Virus record (IMG/VR): IMGVR_UViG_3300020470_001313
Location: 86,608-150,607 of that record
Strand: one strand, 5' to 3'
DNA length: 64,000 bases
Source: a virus
Position numbers and translations under genes: made by a program. This document shows positions 8,386-23,300 of the stretch, piece after piece. Below the pieces are notes generated by a model that saw only the letters and a program-made list of their open reading frames with translations, ran no database searches and was not told where the DNA came from. Each line of letters starts with the position of its first letter. Position 1 is the stretch's first letter.

Positions 8386-11300
8386 GTGTACTTGACCATA
8401 TGCTTGTTACAGCGAAGACTCCAAGTGTAGTACCTGTACCCGCTGGAGATGATCCTTGTCCAGGAATGTCTCCACTGTCCACATTAGCAAGATTTTCAGG
8501 TGTTACATTAATAACATCACTATCAACAATCTCTTCTTTATAAAGAGCTTCTTCACCGTATGCACTTAAATCTGGAGCAGTCCAATCATCAGCAACCACT
8601 TGCGTGATAGTAACACCAGGATAATTGTAACCAGAACCAGGGGCGGTTGTATCTACACGAGAAACACCAACCAGTGCCTTAACTGCGCCATCAAAACCAG
8701 ATGCACTGTCAACACGGATAACTGGACGTGCGCTAAATCCAGATCCAGGATTGGTTACCTGAACAGAATCAATTCTATTTTTAACGATAGTAGCATTACC
8801 TTGAGCATCACGACCAAATACAGATCCGATATACTCAAATGTTACTAGTGTGTTAGAAGATTCAATAACAGCAACTTCTCTATCCTCAGTTTCACCTTGG
8901 ATGTCTAGAAGGTCACCTGCCTCAATTGGAGGAACAACCTCAGACTGCGTAACGTCAGCGTCAGAACCAATATACGCGAAACCAACAAATGTAGATCCTA
9001 CACGAGGAGTTTCTTTGAAGACGACACGAGAACCAACAAGTTCAAAACCGATTCCAGGTTGCTGAATAACACCGTTAAGTGATATAATGATGTTGTTGTC
9101 TGCGATAATAGACTCAGTTGCCTGTACACCTTCAGTAAGTGCGATAGAGTAGAATGTACCATCACGCTTGAGGTTGAAGGATGATCTCAATGAGTCAAAC
9201 TCAAATGATATATCATCCAACTGTCTCATCTTACCTACGTAGAAACCAGTGAAGGAAGATCCAATAGTAGGTGCTTCGTTAAACTGTATGATATCAGAGA
9301 ATGCTGTGTATGAACCAGCTGCGCCTGGAGGTTGTAGAATACCATTCACAAAGATCATCATATGACCTTCAGGATCTGGGAAGTATGGAGTACCGTTTTG
9401 CTCAGTTAGTTTGAACTGTGTTTGTGTACCATCAAATCCAACGAACCAGCGAGATGTACGTCCTACGACATCTATTTTCTCACTAGATGCTGCTTTATAT
9501 CCATCATCAGAAATGATAGTATCATTTCCAGTAAATGTTCCAACAACATCGCTTAGATAAACACGATTTGTTAATCCAATTTCATCAATTCTACTTACTG
9601 TACCGTAAGCAGTTGTAGTTGCGTTAACTGTAGTAGATACCTGACCATAAATTATTGGACTTGAAGTTTCACCTAATTGATATTGACCAATATATTGACC
9701 ATTAGCGAATGCGGAAGATCCTATTGGTGACACGTACAAGTAATTATTTGAATCATCCCATCCAGTAACAATACCATATGCACCACCTTCAATTATTGAC
9801 TGGTTGTTATTTGCCTGATAAACATACTGACCAACTGTAAAGTCAAGAGTTGCGTTAGGACCTGTGAGAGTAACACCTAAGCGTGTATATCCAGTAGCAA
9901 CAACCTTATCACCTGTAGCAATATTCGCTGCTATGGAAGGATGCTTAGTAACATCTAAGTAAATTCTAGTAGCATCTGGATAAACAATTGAATTCTCTTC
10001 AAATGAACCTATAACACTTTCAGTATCAAGTGTAAGTTTACCACCTGTATTATCAAGAACAGCACCTTCATTCTTATTGAATGATACGATATCTGCCTTA
10101 GCACCACTACTATAACCCTTGAATGAATATCCAGGTTTCATCTCATTAACAAGATTAATAACTTGGAATCTATCAACGATAGTCTGAATACCAGCGTTAG
10201 TTAAAGTACCAACTTCAAATGTGATATTTGGAGCACCACCATTACCTAATAGTGCGTCAGGAAGTGTTAATACATCACTAACACCATATCCAGTACCACC
10301 ATTAGCAATTGTAATGTTAGCAGCACCTTGATCATCAACAGTTACGTTGAATGTTGCGTTAGAACCATTACCACCTGTAGCAGCTATACCATCGTAAGAA
10401 CCTTGAGTTCTATTTGCATTAGCACCAGCATTTGTTAGATTAGTGATAGATCCAACAAGGTTAGTACCACCTGCGAGAGCAGCACCAGAAGTTTGACCTG
10501 TAATTCCTAAGTATTGTGTGAATGTACCCGCACTGATTACAACATCCATATAACGGAAGTTATCATCAGATGATGTAGCATAAACAACACCTGTTATAGC
10601 AGCGTTACCAGTGATCTGTACAATTTCACCTAAAGCGAAGTCTGCATTACCACTACCTAGAGTAACCTGATCTGCCTTGAAACTAAATCTCTTAAAGATC
10701 TTAGCAATTCTTGCTTCGTTACTTGTAACTTTTTCAATTTCAGCATAACTGTCAGATCCAATACCATAGAAATGATCAGAACCAACTAACTTCTGTCCCA
10801 ATCCAACTGGAATATTTCTAGAACCACCTGCAACATATGTTACTACTGGTAGAGTTACACCAACAAAACCAGTTTGCTGTTCATAGAAACTATCATCTAC
10901 AAGTTGTGACTTATAAAGTCTGATAGTATTCTTGATACGGAACATTACTTCAGGAGTATCATAGTATATGTTCAGTTCTGGTTTATATGCAGGTATTGTT
11001 CCAGAATCAGGAGCAGGATTAGTTAAATTATTATTGAGTTGTTCCTCAACAAAGTCCTCAAATTTATCAAGAATGTAGTTCTTAATATTAAATTCATCAG
11101 AGATGTAGAACTTCTCACCAGCCTCAGACTGATAGATGTCTAGGAATCCCTTATTAAGTTTAGCACCCCAGATAAATGATCCAGAAGTACCATCACCCTG
11201 AGAACCACCACCAGCTAAAGTACCAGTATTATTGAGCATATATTCCTTCATAGTAATAGAAGAAATACCGAATGGAACACGAATTGTGATGAATGGGCGG

Positions 11301-14300
11301 AACCAACCAAATCCATATGGTTTAACACCCCAGAATGTTCCCTTCATATCATTTGAAGGTGAACCATCACCAACAACTACGTTACCGTTAATGAATAGTG
11401 AAGGACCAATCGCACCTGTTACAGCATCCCATGTAAATTCTGCCTGATCTGTAGCACTCCATGAAATGCTATGACGGAACTTGTAATACTCATCCTGCTT
11501 AACAAAGCAACTGAATGTATATTCTTGATAAGATAGTGAAGAACCTTCGTCAAAGTTGTTATTAGTATCATCAAATGTGAGTGTAGCAGAGTCAAATGTA
11601 TCAAATGTTGGTAGATTGAATGTTCTTTCAATTACTTTTGGATCAGTATTAACACCAGGAATATACTTGTCAGCAGTTGAAGTACCGTCTGGTGCAACAC
11701 CTATATCATTAGAAATAGTACCACCACTTACAGTCCAACCACCAGCATCAAAAGTCTCTCTCTGTCCACTTGGCCAGATATTATCTGATTGAGTCTCAGA
11801 TGAGACAGGTGATGTAATTAAACGTATATTCTGTAATGCTGCGGTATTATTGAGGTTTGCAGTGCTTACTGGACCTTCAATGCAACCTTCATCCGCACTA
11901 GTAAATGTATGAGTAAAGTCACCACCAGTTTGTATTGCATTAATGGCAGCTGCTTGTCCAGCAACGAATGTATGTGGATACTGGTCAGCAGAAGCTGCAA
12001 CACCAACATTAATTATTATAGTTCCATCTTGCTTCTTAATACCATTAGGTTTACATGTTACGTAAGTATGTGTTGATGTATCAGGTGAAGCACCAATATT
12101 AATACTAAACGAATCGTTATTAATAATTGTAGGTTCCAACCACTTCTGACTCTTAGGATCAGTTGCTCTTGGATATGCATGAACACTAATCTCATTATCT
12201 AAAGCACACTTAAAGGTGATTGCACCATCATCAAGTTTAATTAAATCACCAGCAGAAATACCATGATTATTAATATTAAGTGTTAATATACCATTATTAG
12301 GATTATATGTAGCATCATCAGGATCATCTACATTATCTGTACCTACTGATTTAATGTTAATTGACTTATTATAATATGGGTCAGTTGTACGTGGGTATGT
12401 TTGATTACCAGCACCCTGAGTACATGTAAATGTCAAACTATTAGGTGCAAGTCTAATGCTAGTACCAGCAAGCAATCTATGACCAGTCATAACTGCTCCA
12501 GGTAGACTGGAAGCATATGTATGTGCGACTGGTACACTAATAGCACCGCCATTTGGATCATTAACATTAACTGTTATAGTTGTAGAACTAGTTGCTGTAA
12601 TAGCAAGTCTATTCTTAGCAGCATAATCTATACCACCTACTGCACGAGAACCAGTTAATCTAGGATATGCAGATTGAGTTTGAGTTGATTGACCAACATC
12701 AATAGTAACAGTTGTTGCGGTTACAGCATCAATTGGTAAAGTTTGACCTGAAGCAGGGTCAGAAGAACGAGGATAAGGGTGCTGTGTAGCATGGTTATCA
12801 GCGTCACAAGTAAAGATAACTGCTTGATCAGCAATCTCAACAGTATCACTAGTAGTATAACTATGAGATCCAATCTCAACTACTAGAAGTCCAGTTGCAG
12901 GATCATATGTTGTACCAGCAGCAGCAGTCTTTTGACTTAAAGTTCCACCAACATCAAATGTTAATCCATTAGTTGTACCAGTAACAAATGTATGAGTACC
13001 TGTTGCAGCAGCACAAGTGAAGGTAATAGATTCTGGTTTAAGACCAATAGTATCATCAGTAGTCAATCCATGATTATTACCAACAGTTAACTCCATATCA
13101 CCCGAAGTTGGGTTGTATGTTGCGTTACTTACATCAAGTGATCCAACTGTCAATTCCATATCACCAGTAATATGGTTGTAATCAGCAGCAGTAGGGGTAT
13201 AAGTTCCAGCAGTTGATTTACCAACATCAACAGTAACAGTGTTAGTAGTTACTGCCTCAACAGCAATATCTTTCTTATAGAATGGGTCAGTAGGTCTTGG
13301 ATATGAATGGTAACTACTATCATCATCCATTGCACAAGTAAATGTCAATGAATTAGGTTTGATTTGAATTACATCATTCTGTTTCTGGAGACAATCACTA
13401 AGTGCTGTCTGGAAAGTATGAGCACTAGTGTTAGAAGATATTCCTACATTAACCTCAAAAGTATTTGTAGTTACTGCGGCAATAGTCAACCATCTACCAC
13501 TAGCAGGATCAGATGATCTTGGATAAGTCTTAGTTACACTATTATCTAAAGCACACTTGAATGTTAATGAATTATCATCTATTTTAATCTTATCACCATT
13601 CTTAAATCCATGACCACTTAAAGTAATCACCATTGCACCTGTAGCAGGTGTAAAGGCAGCACCAGTTGGTGTATGCTTAGTATATGGTGTCATTCCATGA
13701 CCAGGAATGGTTAATACCAACTTACCTGTTGAAGGTGTATATGATACAGCAGTTGGAGTATAAGGAGTACCAATTAAATCAGATGTAGAAAGTAAATCAT
13801 AAATTGCATCATCTTTAACCTGTTTTAGGAAAGCAGTTTCTTCTGCTTCTTCCCAAACTCCACCCCAGTCAGCGATGGTAGAAGATCTAATCTCTTCTTC
13901 AAAGTACTCATCACCAACAAGTATTTGTAATGCTGCTTCACGACCTTGCTTACCAGCAGGTACAAGGATCTCAATTATAGTTTCAATTAAAGTATCAATA
14001 GCAGATTGAACATTAGCACAATCTTGAGCAGTATAATCAGTATTATAACCATCATCCTGAGAATCAGTTATAGTTAAATCTGTAACAGCAGGATTGATGT
14101 TTTGATCACTAAATCTACCAACATAATGTTCTGGAGTTAATTGACCAGCACCAGTACTCTGAAGTAAGTTATTAACTGCTTTCTTACAAAGGAATCCTGT
14201 TCTCTGAATTGCTTCAGCAGTTTGAGCAAGTTGATCTTCAACCTGTACAATATTATTAGATGTGTCAAGGAACTTCTTAGCAGCCTCTACAGAACTGTAG

Positions 14301-17300
14301 TTACCACCAACAAGAAGGTCAGAAGCAATAGAGTCAACGATAAGAGTCATATCTCTGATACACTTATTCTTACCGTCAGTATCACCACCTGGGTAGTCAA
14401 ATACTCTTATAGTGTTGCTACCAGCATCAATATAACTGAACTTCTCTTGCATCAGTCCAACTGCTTCAATAGCAATGTATTCTTTGTTAAAGATCATCAA
14501 ATCGGCAGCATCAGCAAATCTGTCACCAGTTGGTGAAAGAGTACTATTCATCAAATTAACAAGAGTGTCAATAGATGCCTTGACGTTTGCACATCCACCA
14601 CCATCAACAGTAATTCCAGCAGGAGGAATAATAACATTAGTAGAGTAATTAGCAACTAGAGTTCCGTCAATTGCTGCCTTAGCATAGAATGCTAGACGCT
14701 CATGAGCATATAGTGACTGTAGAAGTTGTAGTCTAATATGAAGTATCTCACCGTCAGAACCAAGATAGTATCTAAAGGCAGTAACAGTATTTGCATTACC
14801 ACCAAACTCTAAGTCTTCTGCAATAGCATCAAGAATTAAACCAAGGTCAGTCTTACAACGTATTGTACCAAGACCAGAAGCACCACCTGCGTTTCTTGGC
14901 ATATCCTGTACAAGATCAGGATAACGAGCAAGCATATCACCAGCAGTTTCATCAACAATAACAGTTGCATTAGCACGAATTAAATTCGCAGCATCCTTAT
15001 ATCTGTTGAGTGCATCTGGATTTAATTGATTACTTACAAATAAATCATCATCTGGGAATTCTTTATCACAAGTCCATTCGCTAGTAACATAAGCATCAAC
15101 TACACCACCACCAGTTTCACTGGTAGGAGCAGTTCTAGTTACAGTACCAAGATGGTCAGATGGTGTTAATGAATTTGCCTTATCAATAGTGTCAGATATA
15201 ATACCTGTATAAGTTGTAATTGCAGAAGCAACATCCTGACAATAAGGATTAGCAGTATCTCTAGTGATTGTAGTATCAATTACCTGTTCATATCCATGAT
15301 CTCCAGTTATTGAGATTGCGTCTCCACGCATAACATTGATCATGAAATCACGAACCTTAGCAATTGCCCATACAGTCTCACCCTCTTCACCAGAAATATG
15401 GTTTATAGTAATATTATTAGTGTCTGAACGATCAACATAGTATAGAGCAGTATCCCAAGACTTACTATTTCCTTCATTACGTAAGTCATAGCATATTGCC
15501 TTAACCCATTCTTTAGCATCTCTAACACACTTAGAGAATGATGGATGAGTTCTTTGAATAAAGTTAACCGAACTTGGATATTCAAGAGTTCTATTAGCAC
15601 CAGGATCAGATAAAGTATCTGTTACAATCTTCATCAAAGCATCAAGACGTGCATTTGCTTCAGGATATCCACCATAAACGAATGGAATATTTGAATTAGT
15701 TTGCTGAATTTCACCGTGAGAAGTAATTGCATTATCTTCAGAACTTACAAATGTATGTGCATAACCACCACCAGTCTTAACAGCACCAGCAGTAGCACTC
15801 TGGAATGTATGAGTGTAGTTACCACCAGCAATTACAGCACCAGCAGTAGCACCAATAAATGTATGGGCAGTAGGTGAACCTACAGAAGTAATTGGTTTTA
15901 CATCAACTGTAATAGTTCCAGTTTGTGTCTCAAGACCATTAGATGTAGCACTTATAAAGATATGCTCAAAATCTCCAATAGTAGTTTGACCAACCTGAAC
16001 ATCAAATGTATTGTCAGTTATATTACTGATTGCCATCCACTTATTACTAATAGGATCATTTCCTCTAGGATAAGTATGAAGTGTCTGATGTAAATCCTTA
16101 TTACATGTAAATGTTAATGAATTATCTAATATTCTAACCTTATCTTGATCAGTAAATCCATGATTAGCAATAGTTAGTTTTAATATACCAGTAGAAGCAG
16201 TATATGTAGCACCTGTTACTGTATGCTGATTCTTACCAACAGCAGTAATAGGAAGTGCTCTCTGCCAAGCATAGTCAGCACCAGCAGGTGTACCACCAAC
16301 ATAACCAGAACCAGTTCCACGAGGATAAGCAACCTGTACAGGTGAACCACCATAAGTACACTGGAATGTTAATGAACTATCTGCTAGTTTAATACTTTGT
16401 GCTTCAATTAAATCATGAGCACCAATATTAAGTACTAAATCACCAGAAGTGAAGTTATAAGTTGCACCAGCAACATCATATAGAACTTGAGGTGATGCAC
16501 CAACATTAACTGTAATTTCACCAGTCTGCTTCTTAAGAGCATTACCTACACAACTGTTAAAGGTATGAATAGAAGTATCTGGAGACTTACCAATTTGTAT
16601 ATCAAATGTATGTGTTGTTAAGTTCTCAATTGGAATCCACTGAGATGCAGAAGGATCTTTTGGTCTTGGATATGAATGATATGTTGTATCATTATCTAAC
16701 TTACAAGTAAACTTCAATGCATCATTATCAAGTTTGACTTGATCTCCAGCAACCTTAATACCATTAGCAGCAGCACTCTGGAATGTATGAGTGTAATTAC
16801 CACCAGTTCTAACAACAGAAGTTAAAATACTGTTATTAACAGCATTAACGAAGGTATGTGTATAATTACCACCACTTTGAACAGCATTAGAGGAAGTACC
16901 ACCAACCCATGTGTGTGCTGATACGTTAGAAGAAATACCAACGTTAATAGTAATGGTTGTACGACTTACATCATCAACATAGATTGTTCTATCATAGTAT
17001 GGGTCTCTCTGAATTGAAATACCATTATTAGTAGCAGACTCAAATATATGAGTATCTGGGTTTGTAGAAGGTGCAAGATCTAGAACTTGAACTTTAAAGG
17101 TAGTTGAAGTTACATCAAAGATTGGTAACCATCTACCACTAGCATAATCACTTCCACGAGGATATGAGTGGTTAGTAGCATTACCATCCTTAGCACACTT
17201 GAATGTTAATGAATTATCTGCAATCTTAATCTTCTCACCATACTTGTAACCATGAAGAGGTACAGTCAATGTCAAATGTCCTGTAGCAGGATCATATGAT

Positions 17301-20300
17301 GCAGTATTAACTGTAGAAGTATCAATTGTATTTCTTGGATAGGTGTGAGTTGTTACACCATCTGGTTCTTGTGCAGTAGCATCTTGCTGACACTTGAATG
17401 ATAATGAGTTAGCAGCAATCTTAATACCTTGTCCTTTCTTAATTCCGTGGTTATGACCAACAGTAAGAACCATCTCACCTGTATTTGGTGTATAGACTGC
17501 ATTAGTTACATCATGGTTAACTATAGGTGTCTGACCAACAGGAACTGTAATTGTATTAGCATCTACAACAGTTACATCTAACCACTTGTTAGCAACTGGA
17601 TCTGTTGAACGAGGATATGAATGAACAGTTTCATGATGATCCATGTCACATGTAAACTGAAGTGCATCCTCAGCAATCTTAATTCTACCAGTGGACTCAA
17701 GACCATGACCATTAATAGTCATCTGAAGAGTACCATTACCAGGATTGTAAGTTGCAGCACTAGGTGTTAATCCTACAGCAGGAACAAACTTGTGAGCAAA
17801 CTGATTACCAGAAGATCCTACATTTACATTAATAGTAATAGTAGTTGCAGTAACTCCCTTAATATTCAATGCTGCATTATAAGCAGGATCAGTTGTTCTT
17901 GGATACTTATGAGTAGTAGCATAACCATCATTAGAACAAGTGAATACTAAAGATTCTTTTGCTAGTTTAATAGCAGTTCCAACCTTAAGATCGTGGTTAC
18001 CAATCTCAAGTACCAAATCACCAGTTAGATGATCATAATCTGCATGAGCAACATGGAAGTCCTTAAGAGGTGACTTACCAACATTAACTTTGAATACTGT
18101 AGTACTGTCAACATCAACATCTAACCACTCACCGAAGGTAGGATCACTCTTACGTGGATAGGTCTTATTACCAGAACCCATTGCACAACTGAATGTAAAT
18201 GCACCTTCTTCAAATCTTACACGAGCACCATTAGCAAGACCATGAACAGCAGTTGTAGTAACTGACAATTCACCAGTTGCAGGATCATATGTTGTACCAG
18301 AAGCACCAGTTAGATTAGTTGGTCCACTCCAACCATGATTCTGTATATCAAGAGTTAGAACACCTGTTTCAGGATTGTATCTAGTACCAGCAGTACCGAT
18401 ACCAACATTCATTGTAATATCGTTTCCAGACTTAGTAATTGGAATTACTCTACTCCAAGTAGCATCTGCTGTACCAGTTCCTAATGTAGTAAAGATTGGG
18501 TCAGTTGCTCTTGGATAAGCATGGTTTGTAGCATTATTGTCAAGGTCACAAGTCATTGTTAGTGAACTGACCTTCATTTGAACTTCATCACTAGCAGCAA
18601 GTGAATCTGTACCATCAGCACCAACAGTAAGAACTAAGTTACCAGTTTCAGCAGTATAAACTGCACCAGTTACAGTGTAAGTATTACCAGTAGCACTAGC
18701 ATCTCTAATACCACCACTAAGAGCAGATACAAATGCATGGTTACCAGCAACTACTGTATGCTGAGTTTGACCAACAGCAGTAATAGGAATGGTAGTATTA
18801 TGAACTGGATCAGTTGCACGAGGATAAGTCTTGTTAGTATTCTGACTATCCATGTTACACTGGAATGTCAAAGAATCAGTATCAATCTTAATACCATTAC
18901 CAACATTCATGTTGTGCTTACCAATATTAAGCACTAAGTTACCATCAGCAGGAGTATAGGTAGCAGCAGATACATCATGTCCAACTTCAGGAGAAGAACC
19001 AACATTAAATGTAATATTACCATCTTGTCCTAAGAGTCCATGTGGAGCATGGGACTTGAATACATGATTATAAGCACCACCATTGTAAACAACTGCTCTT
19101 GTTAAACAATTGAATACAGCAGAAACGAATGTATGAACTGTATTATTAGAAGTAGGACCAACATTAATAGCAAATGTATCTGTAGTGACCTTACCAATCT
19201 TCATCCACTTACCGCTAAATGGATCAGTCTCTCTTGGATAAGAATGCTGTGTCTTATTATCGTCAGTAGCACATGTGAATACTAAACCAGCATCAGCAAC
19301 CTTAATATATTCACCACTTGCAAATGTATGATCAGCAAGAGTTAGAGTCATCCAACCTGTAGCAGGATCATAATCAGCATCAGTTGGAGTATACTGGTTG
19401 TTAGCATTAACAAATTGATGAGTACTTGTATTGGTTGGAGTAGTACCCTGTAATGCATTAACCTGAATAGTACCACTCTGATACTGAATACCGTTAGCAA
19501 CAGCACTGTCAAATGAGTGAGTTGTAGTGTTAGAAGAAACTCCTACATTACACTTAAAGGTATCAGCATCTACTACCGTTACTGTAATCCACTTACCACT
19601 TATAGGGTCAGTAGATCTTGGATATGCATGAGTACCACCACCAGCAAGACATGTGAATACTATTGAACTGTCTACTATTTTAATTCTTTGACCAGAAACA
19701 AATCCATGAGCAGCAGATGTAATTGTTAATAAACCTGTAGTAGGTTCGTAAGTTGCACCAGTTGCTGTCTTAGAATTAGTTCCAATATCAGTAATCTTAA
19801 GGAACTTATTATATGCAGGATCAGTTGTTCTTGGATATGACTTATTAGTGATGTAATTATCACTATTATGGTTACAAACAAAGTTTAGAGAATTGTTTGC
19901 AATCTTAACATACTCACCAACAGAGAAGTCATGATCTCCAATAGTAAGTTCTAGAACTCCAGATGCAGGTGTATAAGATGCACCACTAACACTGAATCCT
20001 TCAACATTTTCACCAGTACCAGTTTCAATACAGTTATTATCAGCACGAACAAATGTATGTGCAGATGTGTTAGAGGATACTCCAACATTAACAGTAATCT
20101 TACTATCTCTTCTTATAATACCATTTGTAGCAACAGCAGTACAGTTATGATTTGAGGTATCTGAAGACTTACCTATCTGAACATCAAAACTATTTGTAGC
20201 AACAGCATTAATACGTAACCACTGACCACTAGCAGGATCAGTTGGACGTGGATATAGATGATTACTACCGTAACTATCAGTATTACACTGGAAGGTTAAG

Positions 20301-23300
20301 GACTCATCAACAATCTTAACGTATTCACCGACAGTGAAATTATGACCTGTTTGACCAATTGTTAGGACACCTGTTGTAGGTTCATAGTCGGTATCTGACT
20401 GAGCAGCAGTATATGGTGTACCTTCATACTTAATAGGAATTGAAGTATCATATACTTTGTCACGTTTCTGTTTAATACCATTAGCAGTACCAGAAACGAA
20501 TGTATGAGTGTAGTTACCACCAGTCTCTACAGCACCAGCAGAAGCAGAAACGAATCTATGCTCTGTCTGATCTGTTGAAGGAGCAGATGGAAGAACCTGC
20601 ATACTAATGGTCATGTCCTTACCAGTGACACATCCAGCAGTACAAGATACAAATGTATGAGCAGTTGTGTTAGTAGAAGGAACAGCAGGTAGAATCTGAA
20701 CAGTTACAGTATCAGGTGTTCTATTAAATACACTTAACCACTTACCACTTGCTTCATCAGTTGCTCTTGGATAAGAATGAACTGTGTCATGGTTATCATG
20801 ATCACATGTAAAGCTAAGAGCATTGTTTGCAATCTTGATCTTATCACCATTCTGTATAGGATGATCCTTAATAGTTAAGGTCATATGACCTGTAGTAGGA
20901 TTATAATCAGCAAATGTAGGTGTTAAAACAGCATCGCCAACAGCAGTGATAGCAATGGAAGTGTTGTATGTAACACTGTCATTACCATTACTTCTAGGAT
21001 AAGTCTTAGTTGTTGAGTGATTATCGTTGTTATAATCACAAGTAAAGGTTAATGAATCTTGAGCAAGTTTAATTGCATCACCAACAACCATTCCATGAGT
21101 ACCAATGGTAAGTTCCATGATACCTGTAGTTGGGTTGTAAGAAGCATCAGTTGGTGTATAATTTACAGCAGGAGACTTACCTACATTAACAGTAAATCTT
21201 GTAGTACTAGGAATACTCTCAACTTGTAACCACTTATCATATGTTGGGTCAGTCTGACGTGGATATGCCTTATTAGAACTACCACCATCCATTGTGCAAT
21301 TAAATGTGATTGCACCTTCATCAAACTTGATCCAATCACCTACTTGCATACCATGTGTAGCAGCAGTAGTAACATCTAAAACACCAGTTAAAGGAGCATA
21401 GGTTGAACCAGATGCTGCCTGATGAGTGTCAATAGCTGTACGAGGATAAGTATGCTCAGTAGCATTACTATCTAAAGCACAAGTCCAAACTAATGAATTA
21501 GGTTGAATCTTAATTGTCTGACCCGCAGCAAGACTATGTGTACCAATATCAAGTACCATATCTCCTGTAGTAGGATCATATGTACCATCAGTAGGAGTGA
21601 ATGTGTAAGATAGACTCTTACCTACATTAACTTCAAAACTGTCTGGATTTGAATTAGAAATCTTTAACCAACGACCATTCCAAGGATCAGTTGTTCTTGG
21701 ATAATTATGATCAGTATGATGATCATCTTGATCACATGTGAATACTAATGACTTACCAAGAATCTGAACACTATTACCATCTACAAATTTATGTCCAGGA
21801 ACCCATAACTGAAGTATTCCAGTCTCAGGATCATAAGTTGCATTATCTATAGTATGAGATGTAATACCAACTTCTTTAACTGGATTCTTACGTAAATATG
21901 CTTGATCTTCAAGACGAGGATATGTGTGCTCAGACTTATTACCGTCCATTGCACAAGTAAACTTCAATGAGTTAGCAGTAACACATGCACTACCATTAGA
22001 ACGAGTAGAGTTAACTATAAAGTTGTGTGATTTACCAATATCTACTGTAAGATCACCAGATACAGGTTCATAAGTTGCATCAGATGCCTTGAATCCATTA
22101 TATTGAAGAACTGGAGAGTTGTTAATTACTCTCTTGGTAATGTCTCTGGCTTCGTTAAAGACACGAATTGAGAAACTTTCCTTGCCTTTAAGGTGGTCAA
22201 GTTTAGCATTATTGACATATAACTTAGCAGCATCATATGTTTTATTGTTGTAACCATATGTTAGGTTGTAAGAAATATTTCTGATAATATCTTTTACGTC
22301 ATCCTTACAATCTATAGGACCAGTTCCTGGAGGTGGTTCTGGTGAAATACGATCATATGCTTCAGCAGCAATGAAATCTAAGTTACTTTGGATGACATTA
22401 TAGAATTCCTTACCGTAAGTAATAGGTACTTCAGTATCAGGATGAGGAATGTGTAATTTAACAAACTCTTTGTCAGTCTGATAGATTGCTTCATTAGCAA
22501 TCAATTCAACGTTGTTTAATATCTCAGTTGAAGCATCAAAGAATCTGAAGGTAGTATCACCAGTTAAGAACTGATCACCTTCGTTCCATGTAGGTACTCC
22601 AGACCAATCTTGGAAAGTAGTAGATAGGTTAGCACCATCAAAGTGTACTAGGAGAAGAGTGTTAGCATCTCCTTGATGCATATACGTTGCAACAGTAAAG
22701 TTAGTAGTATAACGCTTATTATTAGATACCCTTAATTCATCAACATATCCTTGGAACTGGTTGGCAGCAGCATGATCTGCACCAATCTTAATTGGTTTTG
22801 TAGTACCATAATCAGTAGCATTAGTCCAAGTAGAACCTACCTGAGTTCCATCTAAGAACATTCTATGATTGTTTCCGTCTCTAGAAACTGCTACATGATG
22901 CCATGTATTTTGAGTTACAGTACCACCAGTAATTACGTCAGCACCACTAACATGGAATTCTAATCCAGTACCATCAAGTCTTATACAAGGTGATGCTTCT
23001 GAAGCTTGAGTTCTAAAGTCAATTAAATGCTGAGTACCAGTAACACTAGCAGCATAGAACCAACACTCAACTGTCCATTCACCATTTCCAAAACCAAATT
23101 CAGTTGAAGTTGGAACTGAAACATAAGCAGAACCATTCAAATATAGAGATGCACTACCAAATTTCTTTTGTAGAGTTGCATTAATAGCACCACTTTGAGC
23201 AACAGGAACGTGTAAATCTGTACTACGACGTGCTACCTTACCAAGATAAAGATATTTACGTGCATAGTTAGTACCAATTACTTGAGCAGTACCATTCTCA

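Noticed and set aside
11870-22110. CRISPR-like or other DNA repeat array
   Set aside because: The repeats are protein-level, about 320 bp long, diverged and in frame; there are no short identical direct repeats with spacers.
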